Shown here: in pieces, positions 1 to 6,957 of the stretch
How the letters are laid out: the number at the start of each line of letters is the position of its first letter
Numbering within the stretch: the stretch's first letter is position 1
From: Candidatus Gastranaerophilales bacterium
GTDB taxonomy: Bacteria > Cyanobacteriota > Vampirovibrionia > Gastranaerophilales > Gastranaerophilaceae
Reading direction: 5' to 3'
NCBI GenBank assembly: GCA_944325625.1
Contig: CALVAP010000007.1
Coordinates: 186,001-250,000 of the forward strand
DNA: 64,000 nt
Position numbers and translations under genes: made by a program
The notes under the pieces: model-generated
Seen by the model: the letters and a program-made list of their open reading frames with translations, nothing else
Database searches by the model: none
Told to the model about the DNA's origin: nothing

Positions 1-1
1 C

Positions 2-472
2 TTCTGTCACGAAAAGAAAAGTCCATACGGAGCAGTAGGTGTATTTCAATTGATGCCGTCTACAGCCAAGAAATTGGGTTACAACCCTTATTACGTAAGT
101 GACAACATCAAAGGCGGACTGATGTATTACAAGATGATGTATCAAAAATTTGGTTCGGTAGAATTAGCTCTGGCGGCGTATAATGCCGGTCCGGGAAACG
201 TTGCAAAATATAACGGAATGCCTCCTTTTAAAGAGACAAAATCCTTTGTTGCAAATATTATGACTGAATATAATAGACAAAAAGCTAACCCTGATCCGGT
301 TATATACAGCGTGAAAAATAAATCCGCACAAAAAACAACATCACCAACCGAAAAGAAAACAACAACCCCGGCTGCACCAAAAGCAGTAGAAAAAACAACG
401 GAAAAGAAAGCACCGGTTGGAAATAATGTATTGTCAATGTTCGTAGGTATGGAAAACGTAAGTACAAAGTAG
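2..472 (+). CDS. Lytic transglycosylase, SLT domain (5' end outside window)
   Basis: C-terminal 156 residues of a soluble-lytic-transglycosylase-type peptidoglycan hydrolase; the gene begins before the window. The reading frame is open from base 2. The core motif GAVGVFQLMPSTA begins at visible residue 10, and the second signature AAYNAGPGNV lies near residues 58-67. The catalytic glutamate that normally precedes the first motif lies at or beyond the left edge and cannot be checked. After the domain comes a tail of about 60 residues rich in Lys, Thr, Pro and Ala, which looks like a flexible linker, and then a short hydrophobic-containing end. The family cleaves the MurNAc-GlcNAc bond in the periplasm. 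The stop codon overlaps the predicted -10 element of the next gene. Family call is firm; exact subfamily is open. Confidence 0.88.
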   Translation, partial: FCHEKKSPYGAVGVFQLMPSTAKKLGYNPYYVSDNIKGGLMYYKMMYQKFGSVELALAAYNAGPGNVAKYNGMPPFKETKSFVANIMTEYNRQKANPDPVIYSVKNKSAQKTTSPTEKKTTTPAAPKAVEKTTEKKAPVGNNVLSMFVGMENVSTK

Positions 473-475
473 AAT
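470..475 (+). promoter_or_regulatory. -10 element of a probable leaderless promoter (NrtR-like gene)
   Basis: TAGAAT at 470-475, then six bases (AGTAAA) and the ATG at 482. No Shine-Dalgarno sequence precedes the start, so transcription may begin at or next to the ATG. No convincing -35 was found. The hexamer overlaps the stop codon of the preceding gene. Confidence 0.45.
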
Positions 476-481
476 AGTAAA

Positions 482-1162
482 ATGTTTAATTTAACAAAAA
501 CACACGAAATTACAGTCGACACAGTAATTTTTACAATACAAAAAGACAAGCTCAAAGTATTATTGGTAAAACGTGCAAATGAACCATTCAAAGGGAAATG
601 GACGTTACCCGGAGGATATGTCAAGTTGTCAGAAACACTAGACGATGCGGCATTGCGTGTGTTGAAAGAAAAAACAAATATTCAAAATTTGTACTTAGAA
701 CAGCTCTATACATTTGGCAACCCGCTTCGTCACCCCAGTGCAAGGGTTATTACTGTAGCGTATTTTGCATTAATTCGCTCGGATGATATAAATTTATCTT
801 TTGACAAAAATTCAGAAGTTACTCAAGTTGAATGGCATGGTGTGTATAACTTACCTCCATTAGCTTTTGATCACAAAGAGATTATTGAATATGCCGTCAA
901 AAGGATGAGAGAACGACTTGAGTTTTGCCCTATCGCATATCAGCTTTTGCCTCAAAAGTTTACTCTAACAGAGCTTCAAAAATCATATGAACTTATACTT
1001 GCGCAAAATCTTGATAAAAGAAATTTCCGAAAGAAATTTCTCTCTGCTGATATGCTTAAGGAACTCGATGAATATACAAAATCGGGTTCAAAAAGACCCG
1101 CCAGACTTTATGAGTTTAATAAAATTACAATAAATTCAAAACGCGGACACTTTTTCTCTTAA
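482..1162 (+). CDS. NrtR-like Nudix-domain transcriptional regulator
   Basis: 226 residues: an N-terminal Nudix domain (about 1-145) followed by a C-terminal region (about 150-226) resembling the winged helix of NrtR-type regulators. The Nudix box around residues 43-66 keeps the first Gly and Glu (GGYVKLSE), but the catalytic REUxEExG part reads RVLKEKTN, so two of the metal-binding glutamates are lost. That is expected of NrtR proteins, which bind ADP-ribose or related ligands to control NAD or pentose metabolism genes rather than hydrolyse substrate. The C-terminal segment FCPIAYQLLPQKFTLTELQ is typical of this group. No NAD gene lies nearby, so the regulon is unknown. There is no Shine-Dalgarno; the start is probably leaderless. 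The alternative, an active Nudix hydrolase, is unlikely with this box. Confidence 0.8.
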   Translation: MFNLTKTHEITVDTVIFTIQKDKLKVLLVKRANEPFKGKWTLPGGYVKLSETLDDAALRVLKEKTNIQNLYLEQLYTFGNPLRHPSARVITVAYFALIRSDDINLSFDKNSEVTQVEWHGVYNLPPLAFDHKEIIEYAVKRMRERLEFCPIAYQLLPQKFTLTELQKSYELILAQNLDKRNFRKKFLSADMLKELDEYTKSGSKRPARLYEFNKITINSKRGHFFS

Positions 1163-1177
1163 AAATTATTTGAGCGT

Positions 1178-1206
1178 TTGACAAAAGGGCTTGCCGTTAT
1201 TACAAT
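1178..1206 (+). promoter_or_regulatory. Promoter of the yceD-rpmF-plsX-fabH operon
   Basis: TTGACA at 1178-1183, a 17-base spacer and TACAAT at 1201-1206: a near-consensus sigma-70 promoter about 40 bases before the yceD ATG, which has its own ribosome-binding site (AGGGGAAAAAT). It is the only strong promoter seen before plsX. Confidence 0.75.
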
Positions 1207-1246
1207 TGTATTAATCGGCATTTGAATGCTGCGTTAGGGGAAAAAT

Positions 1247-1741
1247 ATGTATATCGAAATTGATGAAATACGAAAAGCACCGGAACAAACATTAAGAATT
1301 GAATTTGATGACACAATAAAAGAACTTGAAGAGGAAAATCATATTCAAGCCGATATAACTTTCAAATTATTAGGGAACATAATAACAGCAAAAGGTAAAA
1401 TCATAGGAGACATAAAAAGTACCTGTGAAAGATGCTTAAAAGAATTTAACAGAAAAATAGATATAAAATTAGATGAAAAATACATGCTAGGAAACCTGTT
1501 CGACGGTATGGACGGAGAGATTGAGCTAAAGGAGAATAACTTTCTTGAAGAGCTTGGTGACAAAAAAGAAATTGATATAGAAGATTTAATTTATCAATCT
1601 GTAATATTAAACTCCCCAAATCAGATTGTTTGTGATATAAATTGTGTAGGAGATAAAATAATAGAAAAATATGTCAAGAAAGATATCTCAGACCCAAGAT
1701 TAGAAGTATTTAAAAATATAAAACTAGAAAAGGATAATTAA
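1247..1741 (+). CDS. yceD: YceD family protein (DUF177)
   Basis: 164-residue YceD/DUF177 protein, a family almost always encoded directly before rpmF (ribosomal protein L32) and linked to 23S rRNA processing or accumulation. Two cysteine pairs, C60-x2-C63 in the segment TCERCLKEF and C129-x3-C133 in VCDINC, probably bind zinc. The C-terminal DPRLEVFKNI stretch is the usual family end. Length is normal. The promoter at 1178 and the AGGGG ribosome-binding site support the start. Only one base separates it from rpmF, so the two are co-transcribed. Biochemical role of the family is incompletely defined. Confidence 0.88.
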   Translation: MYIEIDEIRKAPEQTLRIEFDDTIKELEEENHIQADITFKLLGNIITAKGKIIGDIKSTCERCLKEFNRKIDIKLDEKYMLGNLFDGMDGEIELKENNFLEELGDKKEIDIEDLIYQSVILNSPNQIVCDINCVGDKIIEKYVKKDISDPRLEVFKNIKLEKDN

Positions 1742-1742
1742 A

Positions 1743-2099
1743 ATGGCAGTACCAAAGAAAAGAACGGGCGCATCAGCTCAAGGACACAGAAGATCAAATT
1801 GGAAAGCAACAAAACCTGCAACAACGACATGCCCAAAATGCGGAGCAATAGCTTTAGCACACACAGTATGTACTGAATGCGGATATTACAAAGGTAAACC
1901 TGCAAGCATTAAGCATGAAGACTATAAAGCAGAGGCAGCAGAAGTAAAACCTGCAAAAAAATCAACTAAAAAAGCTGCAACAAAAAAACAAGAAGTTGTA
2001 GCCGAAAAAGTTGAAGAAAAAGCAGAAGAAGTTAAAGTAGAAGCTGAAGAAGCTAAAGCTGTAACAGACACAGAAGCGCAAGAAAAAGACGCAGAATAG
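1743..2099 (+). CDS. rpmF: 50S ribosomal protein L32 with long acidic/basic C-terminal tail
   Basis: The first 60 residues are a normal bacterial L32: AVPKKRTGASAQGHRRSNW at the N-terminus, then a zinc ribbon with C30, C33, C43 and C46. Typical L32 is about 56-60 residues; this one is 118. The extra half is an alternating Lys/Ala/Glu sequence first rich in lysine (KKSTKKAATKK), then rich in Glu and Val, with no recognisable domain. The extension is in frame and uses codons like the core, so it is probably real and not a missed stop. Its role is unknown; a similar acidic tail occurs on S2 in this window. Second gene of the operon from 1178; a strong hairpin follows. Confidence 0.93.
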   Translation: MAVPKKRTGASAQGHRRSNWKATKPATTTCPKCGAIALAHTVCTECGYYKGKPASIKHEDYKAEAAEVKPAKKSTKKAATKKQEVVAEKVEEKAEEVKVEAEEAKAVTDTEAQEKDAE

Positions 2100-2109
2100 A
2101 AAATGACAA

Positions 2110-2139
2110 CGCATAAAGCAGAAAAATCTGCTTTATGCG
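2110..2139 (+). other. 13-bp mRNA hairpin between rpmF and plsX
   Basis: Perfect inverted repeat (2110-2122 against 2127-2139, loop AAAA; arm CGCATAAAGCAGA). It is followed by AATTAATAAAA and not by a T run, so it does not look like an intrinsic terminator. Its place between a ribosomal gene and lipid genes suggests an RNA processing or stabilising element that lets rpmF be expressed at a different level. Confidence 0.7.
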
Positions 2140-2168
2140 AATTAATAAAAAGAGGGTAGAATATTTTT

Positions 2169-3221
2169 ATGACAAGAATTGCAATTGATGCGATGGGTGG
2201 GGATTACGCACCAAAAGCTACAATCGAGGGGGCTGTATGGGCAGCTCAGGATTATGGTGTAGCTATTGAGCTGGTTGGAAAAGAAGATATCATTGAAGAA
2301 GAACTGCAAAGAATTGCAAGAGAAGGTATAAAGCAGAATCGTGCCGGTCTTTTTCAACATAAGATTAAAGTTGACCTCTCAAAATTAGACATAAAAATAA
2401 CGCAAGCGACAGAAGTAATTGAGATGGGTGAAGCACCCGGACAGGCGATAAGGAAAAAGAAAAAATCATCAATTGTACTTGCCGTTGATGCAGTAGCGAC
2501 CGGTAGTTCGCAAGCTGTTGTAGCAGCAGGCTCAACTGGAGCTGCTATGGCATCAAGTTTATTTGGACTTGGCAGATTACCCGGAATAGCAAGACCTGCT
2601 ATTGCCGCTACTTTACCGACAATGAAAAAACCAGTAGTTTTAATAGACGCTGGAGCTAACAGTGAATGTAATCCCGAAATGCTTGCTCAGTTTGCCATAA
2701 TGGGGGCAACTTTTTCAAAAAGCGTTTTAGGTGTTGAAGAACCTCGCATTGGAGTTCTCAATATCGGAGAAGAAGCAAGCAAGGGAAACACCTTGGCGCT
2801 CAATACCTATAAAATGCTCGAAGAAATGGGTGAACGCATCAACTTTATAGGAAACGTTGAAGGCAAGGAGCTGTTTTTAGGCGACTGTAACGTTGTGGTT
2901 TGTGATGGATTTGTAGGAAACGTGGCATTAAAAATCATTGAAGGTTCAGCTTCAATGTTATTCAAAATGATACAGCAAGAGTTCAGGCAAGATATTCTCT
3001 CAATGGTGGTTGGATTGCTTGCAAAACCCTTTATGAAAAGGATTTATAAGAAAATCAATTACGAAGAGTTTGGCGGAGCATTACTTTTGGGTGTTAAGGG
3101 AATAACTGTTATTTCACATGGAAGAAGCACCGCATATGCAATTAAAAATGCAGTCAGAGTTGCAAAAGAGGCTGTAGAGTCTGGCGTTAACAAAAAGATA
3201 TCAGAATTTTACGAAGGATAA
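2169..3221 (+). CDS. plsX: Phosphate acyltransferase PlsX
   Basis: 350 residues, normal PlsX length. The N-terminal AIDAMGGDYAP and the internal VAAGSTGAAMAS and IDAGANSEC segments are family signatures. PlsX converts acyl-ACP and phosphate to acyl-phosphate, the donor for PlsY in the first step of phospholipid synthesis, as a membrane-associated peripheral enzyme. An AGAGGG ribosome-binding site precedes the ATG. fabH follows after five bases, so the two are translationally close. The yceD-rpmF-plsX-fabH order is widely conserved in bacteria. Confidence 0.97.
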   Translation: MTRIAIDAMGGDYAPKATIEGAVWAAQDYGVAIELVGKEDIIEEELQRIAREGIKQNRAGLFQHKIKVDLSKLDIKITQATEVIEMGEAPGQAIRKKKKSSIVLAVDAVATGSSQAVVAAGSTGAAMASSLFGLGRLPGIARPAIAATLPTMKKPVVLIDAGANSECNPEMLAQFAIMGATFSKSVLGVEEPRIGVLNIGEEASKGNTLALNTYKMLEEMGERINFIGNVEGKELFLGDCNVVVCDGFVGNVALKIIEGSASMLFKMIQQEFRQDILSMVVGLLAKPFMKRIYKKINYEEFGGALLLGVKGITVISHGRSTAYAIKNAVRVAKEAVESGVNKKISEFYEG

Positions 3222-3226
3222 AAAAG

Positions 3227-4225
3227 ATGACAATACCAACAATGATAGCAGGCGTATCGTTTCATGTTCCTGAGACGGTCATAACAAATGAAGATTTAAC
3301 TAAAATTCTTGATACCTCTGATGAATGGATAACAACCAGAACAGGTATTAAAGAAAGACATCTTTGTTCCGGAGAAGAAAACGCTAATGATTTGGGAATT
3401 GCAGCGGCAAAGAAAGCCATAGAAAATGCAAAGATTAATCCTGAAGAAATAGATTTAATAATTGCAGCCGCCTCTGTTTCTCACTATGCTTATCCTTCCG
3501 CCGGTTGCGTAATTCAAGCGGCTATTGGAGCAAAAAACGCAACAGCATTTGACATAACTGCGGCATGTTCAGGTTTAATATACGGAATGAAAATAGCAAA
3601 AGCCTTTATTTCTTCTGGTATGAGCAAAACTGTACTGGTTGTGGCTACTGATGCAAACTCAAAATTTATGGATTGGACAGATCGTTCAACCTGTGTTCTT
3701 TTCGGTGACGGAGCGGGTGCTATGGTGCTTAAAGAATCGGTTGATGGCATTGAGGATATTCTTGAAATAGAAACAGTTTCTGATGGAGAAAAGGGTATGT
3801 TTATAAGCATGCCTATTTCCGGTCAAAACTGTCCGCTTGTTGAACCCAATAAAGAAGAACCAATGAAAGTGTATATGAACGGTAAAGAAGTATACAAGTT
3901 TGTTGTAACGACCATGCCTGACGCAATAGCAAAGTGTGTAGAACGCGCCGGACATACCCCTGAAGAAATAGACTATCTGATTCCTCACCAGGCAAATGTG
4001 AGAATAATAGATGCTATGGCAGAAAGATTGGGTTATAACAGTGATAAAGTCATTGTTAATATAGACAAGTACGGAAACACGTCTGCCGCAAGTATTCCAA
4101 TAGCTTTATGCGAAGCGGTGCAAGAAGGCAAAGTCAAACTTCCCTGCAAAGCAATATTGACAGGATTTGGCGCCGGGATGACCTATGGCACCGCAATTGT
4201 TAGACTACGCGAAGGTATTTGCTAA
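3227..4225 (+). CDS. fabH: 3-oxoacyl-ACP synthase III (KAS III)
   Basis: 332 residues. The catalytic triad of initiating thiolases is present: C114 in TAACSG, H254 in PHQAN and N284 in YGNTSAAS. The enzyme condenses acetyl-CoA (or another short acyl-CoA) with malonyl-ACP to start fatty-acid synthesis. Last gene of the operon starting at yceD. Its stop codon overlaps by four bases the stop of an opposite-strand gene, so no separate terminator exists between them. Confidence 0.97.
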   Translation: MTIPTMIAGVSFHVPETVITNEDLTKILDTSDEWITTRTGIKERHLCSGEENANDLGIAAAKKAIENAKINPEEIDLIIAAASVSHYAYPSAGCVIQAAIGAKNATAFDITAACSGLIYGMKIAKAFISSGMSKTVLVVATDANSKFMDWTDRSTCVLFGDGAGAMVLKESVDGIEDILEIETVSDGEKGMFISMPISGQNCPLVEPNKEEPMKVYMNGKEVYKFVVTTMPDAIAKCVERAGHTPEEIDYLIPHQANVRIIDAMAERLGYNSDKVIVNIDKYGNTSAASIPIALCEAVQEGKVKLPCKAILTGFGAGMTYGTAIVRLREGIC

Positions 4226-4581
4226 CCTGCTTTATTTGGGAAATATTGAGGATAAAGTTGTTTCAAACTTTTTAAACGAAAATCCGCAATATCAGCTTGT
4301 TCCGCACAACGTGCATATGCACGATGTGCCATTGCGTCATTCATTAATTGACGGACCAATGAAACTTTTTCGGAAATTTCACCTCTTTTGTACTGAGCAT
4401 ATATTGCTTCAGCATTTTCTCGCTGAATGCCATTCCACATCTGCTGTTCTGCATCAGAACGATTAATAGCATCTTCATACATCTGAGCCAGCTCTTTTAC
4501 TTCTGCCCTCATAGAATTATCTATTGGATGCTTCAAAACTTGCTGTGGAGATTTACCAGCTGTATTAATCGAATAATTCAT
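4222..4581 (-). CDS. Hypothetical helical protein inside the fab cluster
   Basis: 119-residue soluble protein not assigned to any family. It is mostly predicted helix with many charged residues and no signal peptide or membrane segment. The tail FRLKSLKQLYPQYFPNKAG is less charged. An AGGA ribosome-binding site lies about nine bases before the ATG. It is transcribed against fabH and shares its last four bases with the fabH stop. It lies 35 bases downstream of another small opposite-strand gene, so the two may be one unit. Good start signal and compact spacing argue for a real gene; function unknown. Confidence 0.6.
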   Translation of the reverse strand: MNYSINTAGKSPQQVLKHPIDNSMRAEVKELAQMYEDAINRSDAEQQMWNGIQRENAEAIYAQYKRGEISEKVSLVRQLMNDAMAHRAYARCAEQADIADFRLKSLKQLYPQYFPNKAG

Positions 4582-4616
4582 AAAAAATTTTCCTATTTTT
4601 ACTTATAAAACCAAAA

Positions 4617-4991
4617 CTATATAACAAGATTTAAATATTTCTGGGCATCTGTACCGTAATTAGGGCTATTTTGATTTTGCTTTTCATAAGGATTTTTGGT
4701 CATTTCATTGTTTTTATCTGTTTCCATTGCATCTTCAGTACTATTATGAGATTTAACCTCCGCATTTTTTGCAGGCTCAACACCGCCAAATGCGTCTAAT
4801 TGTTTGTCATAAATGTATTTTCCGACTTGACTAATATTTTCATCACCATCAAAATCATCTTTTTTAATACCAAAAATTGACCCATACTGTTCGATTTTTT
4901 TTGAATCAAGGTGACCATCCACAAAAAATTTGTTTCGTGCATAACTAGTAAAATAATTTTGTGGTTGCCACTGAGTTAACCCCCAAGACAT
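4617..4991 (-). CDS. Hypothetical protein with a degenerate EF-hand-like segment
   Basis: 124 residues from the ATG at 4991, chosen because a GGAGG ribosome-binding site sits six bases upstream. A longer frame to 5081 would run through a terminator palindrome. The N-terminus MSWGLTQWQPQNYFTSYARN resembles small lineage-specific proteins. Around residues 45-60 the segment DDFDGDENISQVG has Asp at three alternating positions, as in a calcium-binding EF-hand or dockerin loop, but it lacks the usual Gly and final Glu. The C-terminal half is polar and Asn/Glu/Lys rich. No signal peptide. Function unknown; calcium binding is only a possibility. Confidence 0.6.
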   Translation of the reverse strand: MSWGLTQWQPQNYFTSYARNKFFVDGHLDSKKIEQYGSIFGIKKDDFDGDENISQVGKYIYDKQLDAFGGVEPAKNAEVKSHNSTEDAMETDKNNEMTKNPYEKQNQNSPNYGTDAQKYLNLVI

Positions 4992-5039
4992 TCCTACCTC
5001 CATATACATCCATACAGGTATATAAAAACATATCCTAAT

Positions 5040-5071
5040 AAAAAATTGCGCAGAATTCTGCGCAATTTTTT
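5040..5071. terminator. Perfect 32-base palindrome, bidirectional terminator
   Basis: Every base from 5040 to 5071 pairs around a central AATT; the core is TTGCGCAGAATTCTGCGCAA, flanked by A and T runs so that either strand gives a GC stem followed by U residues. It ends the small gene at 5071-5256 on the minus strand (the stop codon touches the edge). It would also stop any plus-strand transcript coming from fabH before fabD. Confidence 0.85.
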
Positions 5072-5256
5072 TATTTTTCAATTAAACCTTTTAAAATGTT
5101 CTCTGCATCAAAAATACTATTGCATTTTTCTAAAACTTTAGCATCAAAACCATATTTAGCTGCCGCCTCGTTAATACTTGCCTTGTCCAAAGCACCATTT
5201 TTACAACAAGCATTTAACGCCTTGCTAATGTTCTCTGCATTAATTTGTAACCCCAT
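5071..5256 (-). CDS. Small hypothetical protein (61 residues)
   Basis: A short soluble protein with a strong ribosome-binding site (AAAGGAGGATTT before the ATG) and its own terminator, which together make a real gene likely. The sequence is helical, with two adjacent cysteines at residues 17-18 and another near residue 45. The order reads like a helix-turn-helix bundle (NAENISKALN, SINEAAAKYG, DAENILKGLI), but no family was recognised. It has no membrane segment. It is divergent from fabD and lies between fabH and fabD on the opposite strand. Confidence 0.6.
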   Translation of the reverse strand: MGLQINAENISKALNACCKNGALDKASINEAAAKYGFDAKVLEKCNSIFDAENILKGLIEK

Positions 5257-5409
5257 AAAATCCTCCTTTTATAAATTTGTAATACAAGTATTTAAAAACA
5301 GAAAATTCACAAATATTGACTAACATTTTGCTTTTATTAAAGAAATACAAGCTCTAAAAAGGTTTTAGCCGTCTTTACAAAACTTAAATTTTTTCAATAA
5401 TTAGAAAAT

Positions 5410-5438
5410 TTGCCATAAATCTAACTTTTTGAGATAAT
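5410..5438 (+). promoter_or_regulatory. Promoter of fabD
   Basis: TTGCCA at 5410-5415, a 17-base spacer and GATAAT at 5433-5438, 27 bases before the fabD ATG, which is preceded by AAAAAGGAG. fabD therefore has its own promoter after the interruption of the cluster. Confidence 0.65.
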
Positions 5439-5465
5439 CAAATGTAAAACAAAAAGGAGAACATT

Positions 5466-6404
5466 ATGGGTAAAATAGCATTTGTATTCCCCGGTCAAGG
5501 TTCGCAATCTGTGGGAATGGGAAAAGATTTTTATGAAAACTCAGCTTGCGCAAAAGAGGTATTCGACAAAGCTGATGTAGTGCTTGGAAAAAGCATTACA
5601 AAAATGTGTTTTGAAGGTCCGGAAGAAGACTTAAAAAGAACAATAAACACACAACCAGCAATTCTAACAACCTCAATTGCAGCACTGGAAACATTAAGAG
5701 AAAAAACCAAGTTAGAACCTGACTATGTTGCAGGTCACAGCCTCGGGGAATATGTTGCACTATACTGCGCTGGGGTTGTAAATCTTGAAAATGTTTTAAA
5801 ATTAATTCAAAAACGCGCAGAACTAATGGATAGCGCAGCAACAGGTTCTATGGCAGCAGTAATAGGTATGGCTCAAGAACAAGTAGAAGAATGCGTAAAT
5901 CAAGCACAAACCGCAGGAACAGTTTCAATTGCAAATTATAACTCTCCCTCTCAAATTGTTATCACGGGAGAAACACAAGCAATAGAAAAAGCATGCGAAC
6001 TCTTGAAAAATGCTGGTGCAAAGAGAGTCATTCCTCTTGCTGTTTCTGGAGCTTTTCATAGTGCATTAATGAAAGATGCAGCTCAAGAATTCCAATCTTT
6101 TGTTGATTCTTTTGAAGTTAATAATGCAACCTGCACAGTAATTACCAATGCCGACGCTAAAGAAACAACACTGGGATCAGAATTCAAAAAGAAAATGCCT
6201 GAACAAATGTATTCATCTGTATATTGGACACAAACTATTAATAAAATGTATGAAAATGGAGTAGATACAATTGTTGAAATAGGTCCTGGAAAAGTTCTTA
6301 GTGGATTAGTGAAAAAGATTAATCCCGAGATTAAAACTTTTAACATTTACGATATAGAAAGTCTAAACATAACAATAGAAGCACTAACTACAGCAAATGT
6401 ATAG
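5466..6404 (+). CDS. fabD: Malonyl-CoA:ACP transacylase
   Basis: 312 residues, normal length. The active-site nucleophile S92 lies in GHSLGEY and the partner H198 in GAFHSAL; the N-terminal FPGQGSQ loop (8-14) supplies the oxyanion hole. The enzyme loads malonate onto ACP for chain extension. It has its own promoter (5410), a strong AAGGAG ribosome-binding site and a terminator after the stop, so it appears monocistronic even though it belongs to a broader fab cluster. Confidence 0.97.
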   Translation: MGKIAFVFPGQGSQSVGMGKDFYENSACAKEVFDKADVVLGKSITKMCFEGPEEDLKRTINTQPAILTTSIAALETLREKTKLEPDYVAGHSLGEYVALYCAGVVNLENVLKLIQKRAELMDSAATGSMAAVIGMAQEQVEECVNQAQTAGTVSIANYNSPSQIVITGETQAIEKACELLKNAGAKRVIPLAVSGAFHSALMKDAAQEFQSFVDSFEVNNATCTVITNADAKETTLGSEFKKKMPEQMYSSVYWTQTINKMYENGVDTIVEIGPGKVLSGLVKKINPEIKTFNIYDIESLNITIEALTTANV

Positions 6405-6410
6405 GTTAAT

Positions 6411-6440
6411 AAAAAGGCGGTTCTAAAGAACCGCCTTTTT
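6411..6440. terminator. Bidirectional intrinsic terminator after fabD
   Basis: GGCGGTTCT and AGAACCGCC form a nine-base stem with a two-base loop, flanked by AAAAA on the left and TTTTT on the right, so it works on both strands. It ends fabD and the convergent exported-protein gene. Confidence 0.9.
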
Positions 6441-6446
6441 ATCAAA

Positions 6447-6839
6447 TTAATTTCCGTAAAGTTTCTTTTGGAAGTTATCTAAAGCTTGCTGTTGTTTCTT
6501 TTTTTGAGCTTCTTGTCTTTGTTTCTTTTGTTTTTCATAAGCTGCTTTTTTTTCTTCTTGTTTTTTCTGTATTTCTGCTTGTTTTTTTGCAGGAGCATTT
6601 TTTAGGTCATCAATTTTCTTCTGAGTTTCTGCTTTTTTTGCATCTCTTTCTTTTTGGCGAGCTTCTTGCTGTGCTTTGATTTGAGCTTTATTTTGCTCGT
6701 GCGTAGATTTTATAGCATTTGTGTAACTATTTTTTGTAGCATTCCAACTGTCTGCAAAAGGATTAGAACTGGCTGCCATAGCTAAACCTGCTGACATCAA
6801 AACAGAAGACGCTAACAATGTTAATGCAAATTTTTTCAT
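6447..6839 (-). CDS. Exported, highly charged coiled-coil protein
   Basis: 130 residues from the ATG at 6839, chosen for its AGGAGG ribosome-binding site; a longer frame upstream lacks one. Residues 1-22 (MKKFALTLLASSVLMSAGLAMA) are a clear Sec signal peptide with cleavage after AMA. The mature part is almost entirely Lys, Glu, Gln and Ala, and should form a long single helix or coiled coil. No lipobox or domain was recognised. A periplasmic structural or Skp-like role is conceivable, but nothing in the sequence proves it. It has its own promoter, divergent from fabG, and a shared terminator with fabD. Confidence 0.75.
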   Translation of the reverse strand: MKKFALTLLASSVLMSAGLAMAASSNPFADSWNATKNSYTNAIKSTHEQNKAQIKAQQEARQKERDAKKAETQKKIDDLKNAPAKKQAEIQKKQEEKKAAYEKQKKQRQEAQKKKQQQALDNFQKKLYGN

Positions 6840-6870
6840 TTTTTTGCCTCCTAATAACTTAACAAAATAT

Positions 6871-6900
6871 ATTATACCAATAAACGTCAAAAAAGTACAA
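6871..6900 (-). promoter_or_regulatory. Promoter of the exported coiled-coil gene
   Basis: Read on the minus strand: TTGTAC (6895-6900), an 18-base spacer and TATAAT (6871-6876), about 32 bases before the start at 6839. Confidence 0.6.
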
Positions 6901-6957
6901 ATTCTCATATCTATGTTATTATTAGTAATAAGGTGGATTAGTTCTAAGGAGAAAAAT

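Noticed and set aside
142-624. 160-residue open frame on the minus strand
   Set aside because: It is antisense to the transglycosylase and NrtR-like genes, has no ribosome-binding site and no family signature.
4185-4466. 93-residue plus-strand frame after fabH
   Set aside because: It overlaps both fabH and the opposite-strand gene with its AGGA ribosome-binding site, and lacks a start signal of its own.
4992-5081. Longer N-terminus (30 extra residues) for the gene ending at 4617
   Set aside because: It would be translated through the 32-base terminator palindrome, while GGAGG sits just before the ATG at 4991.
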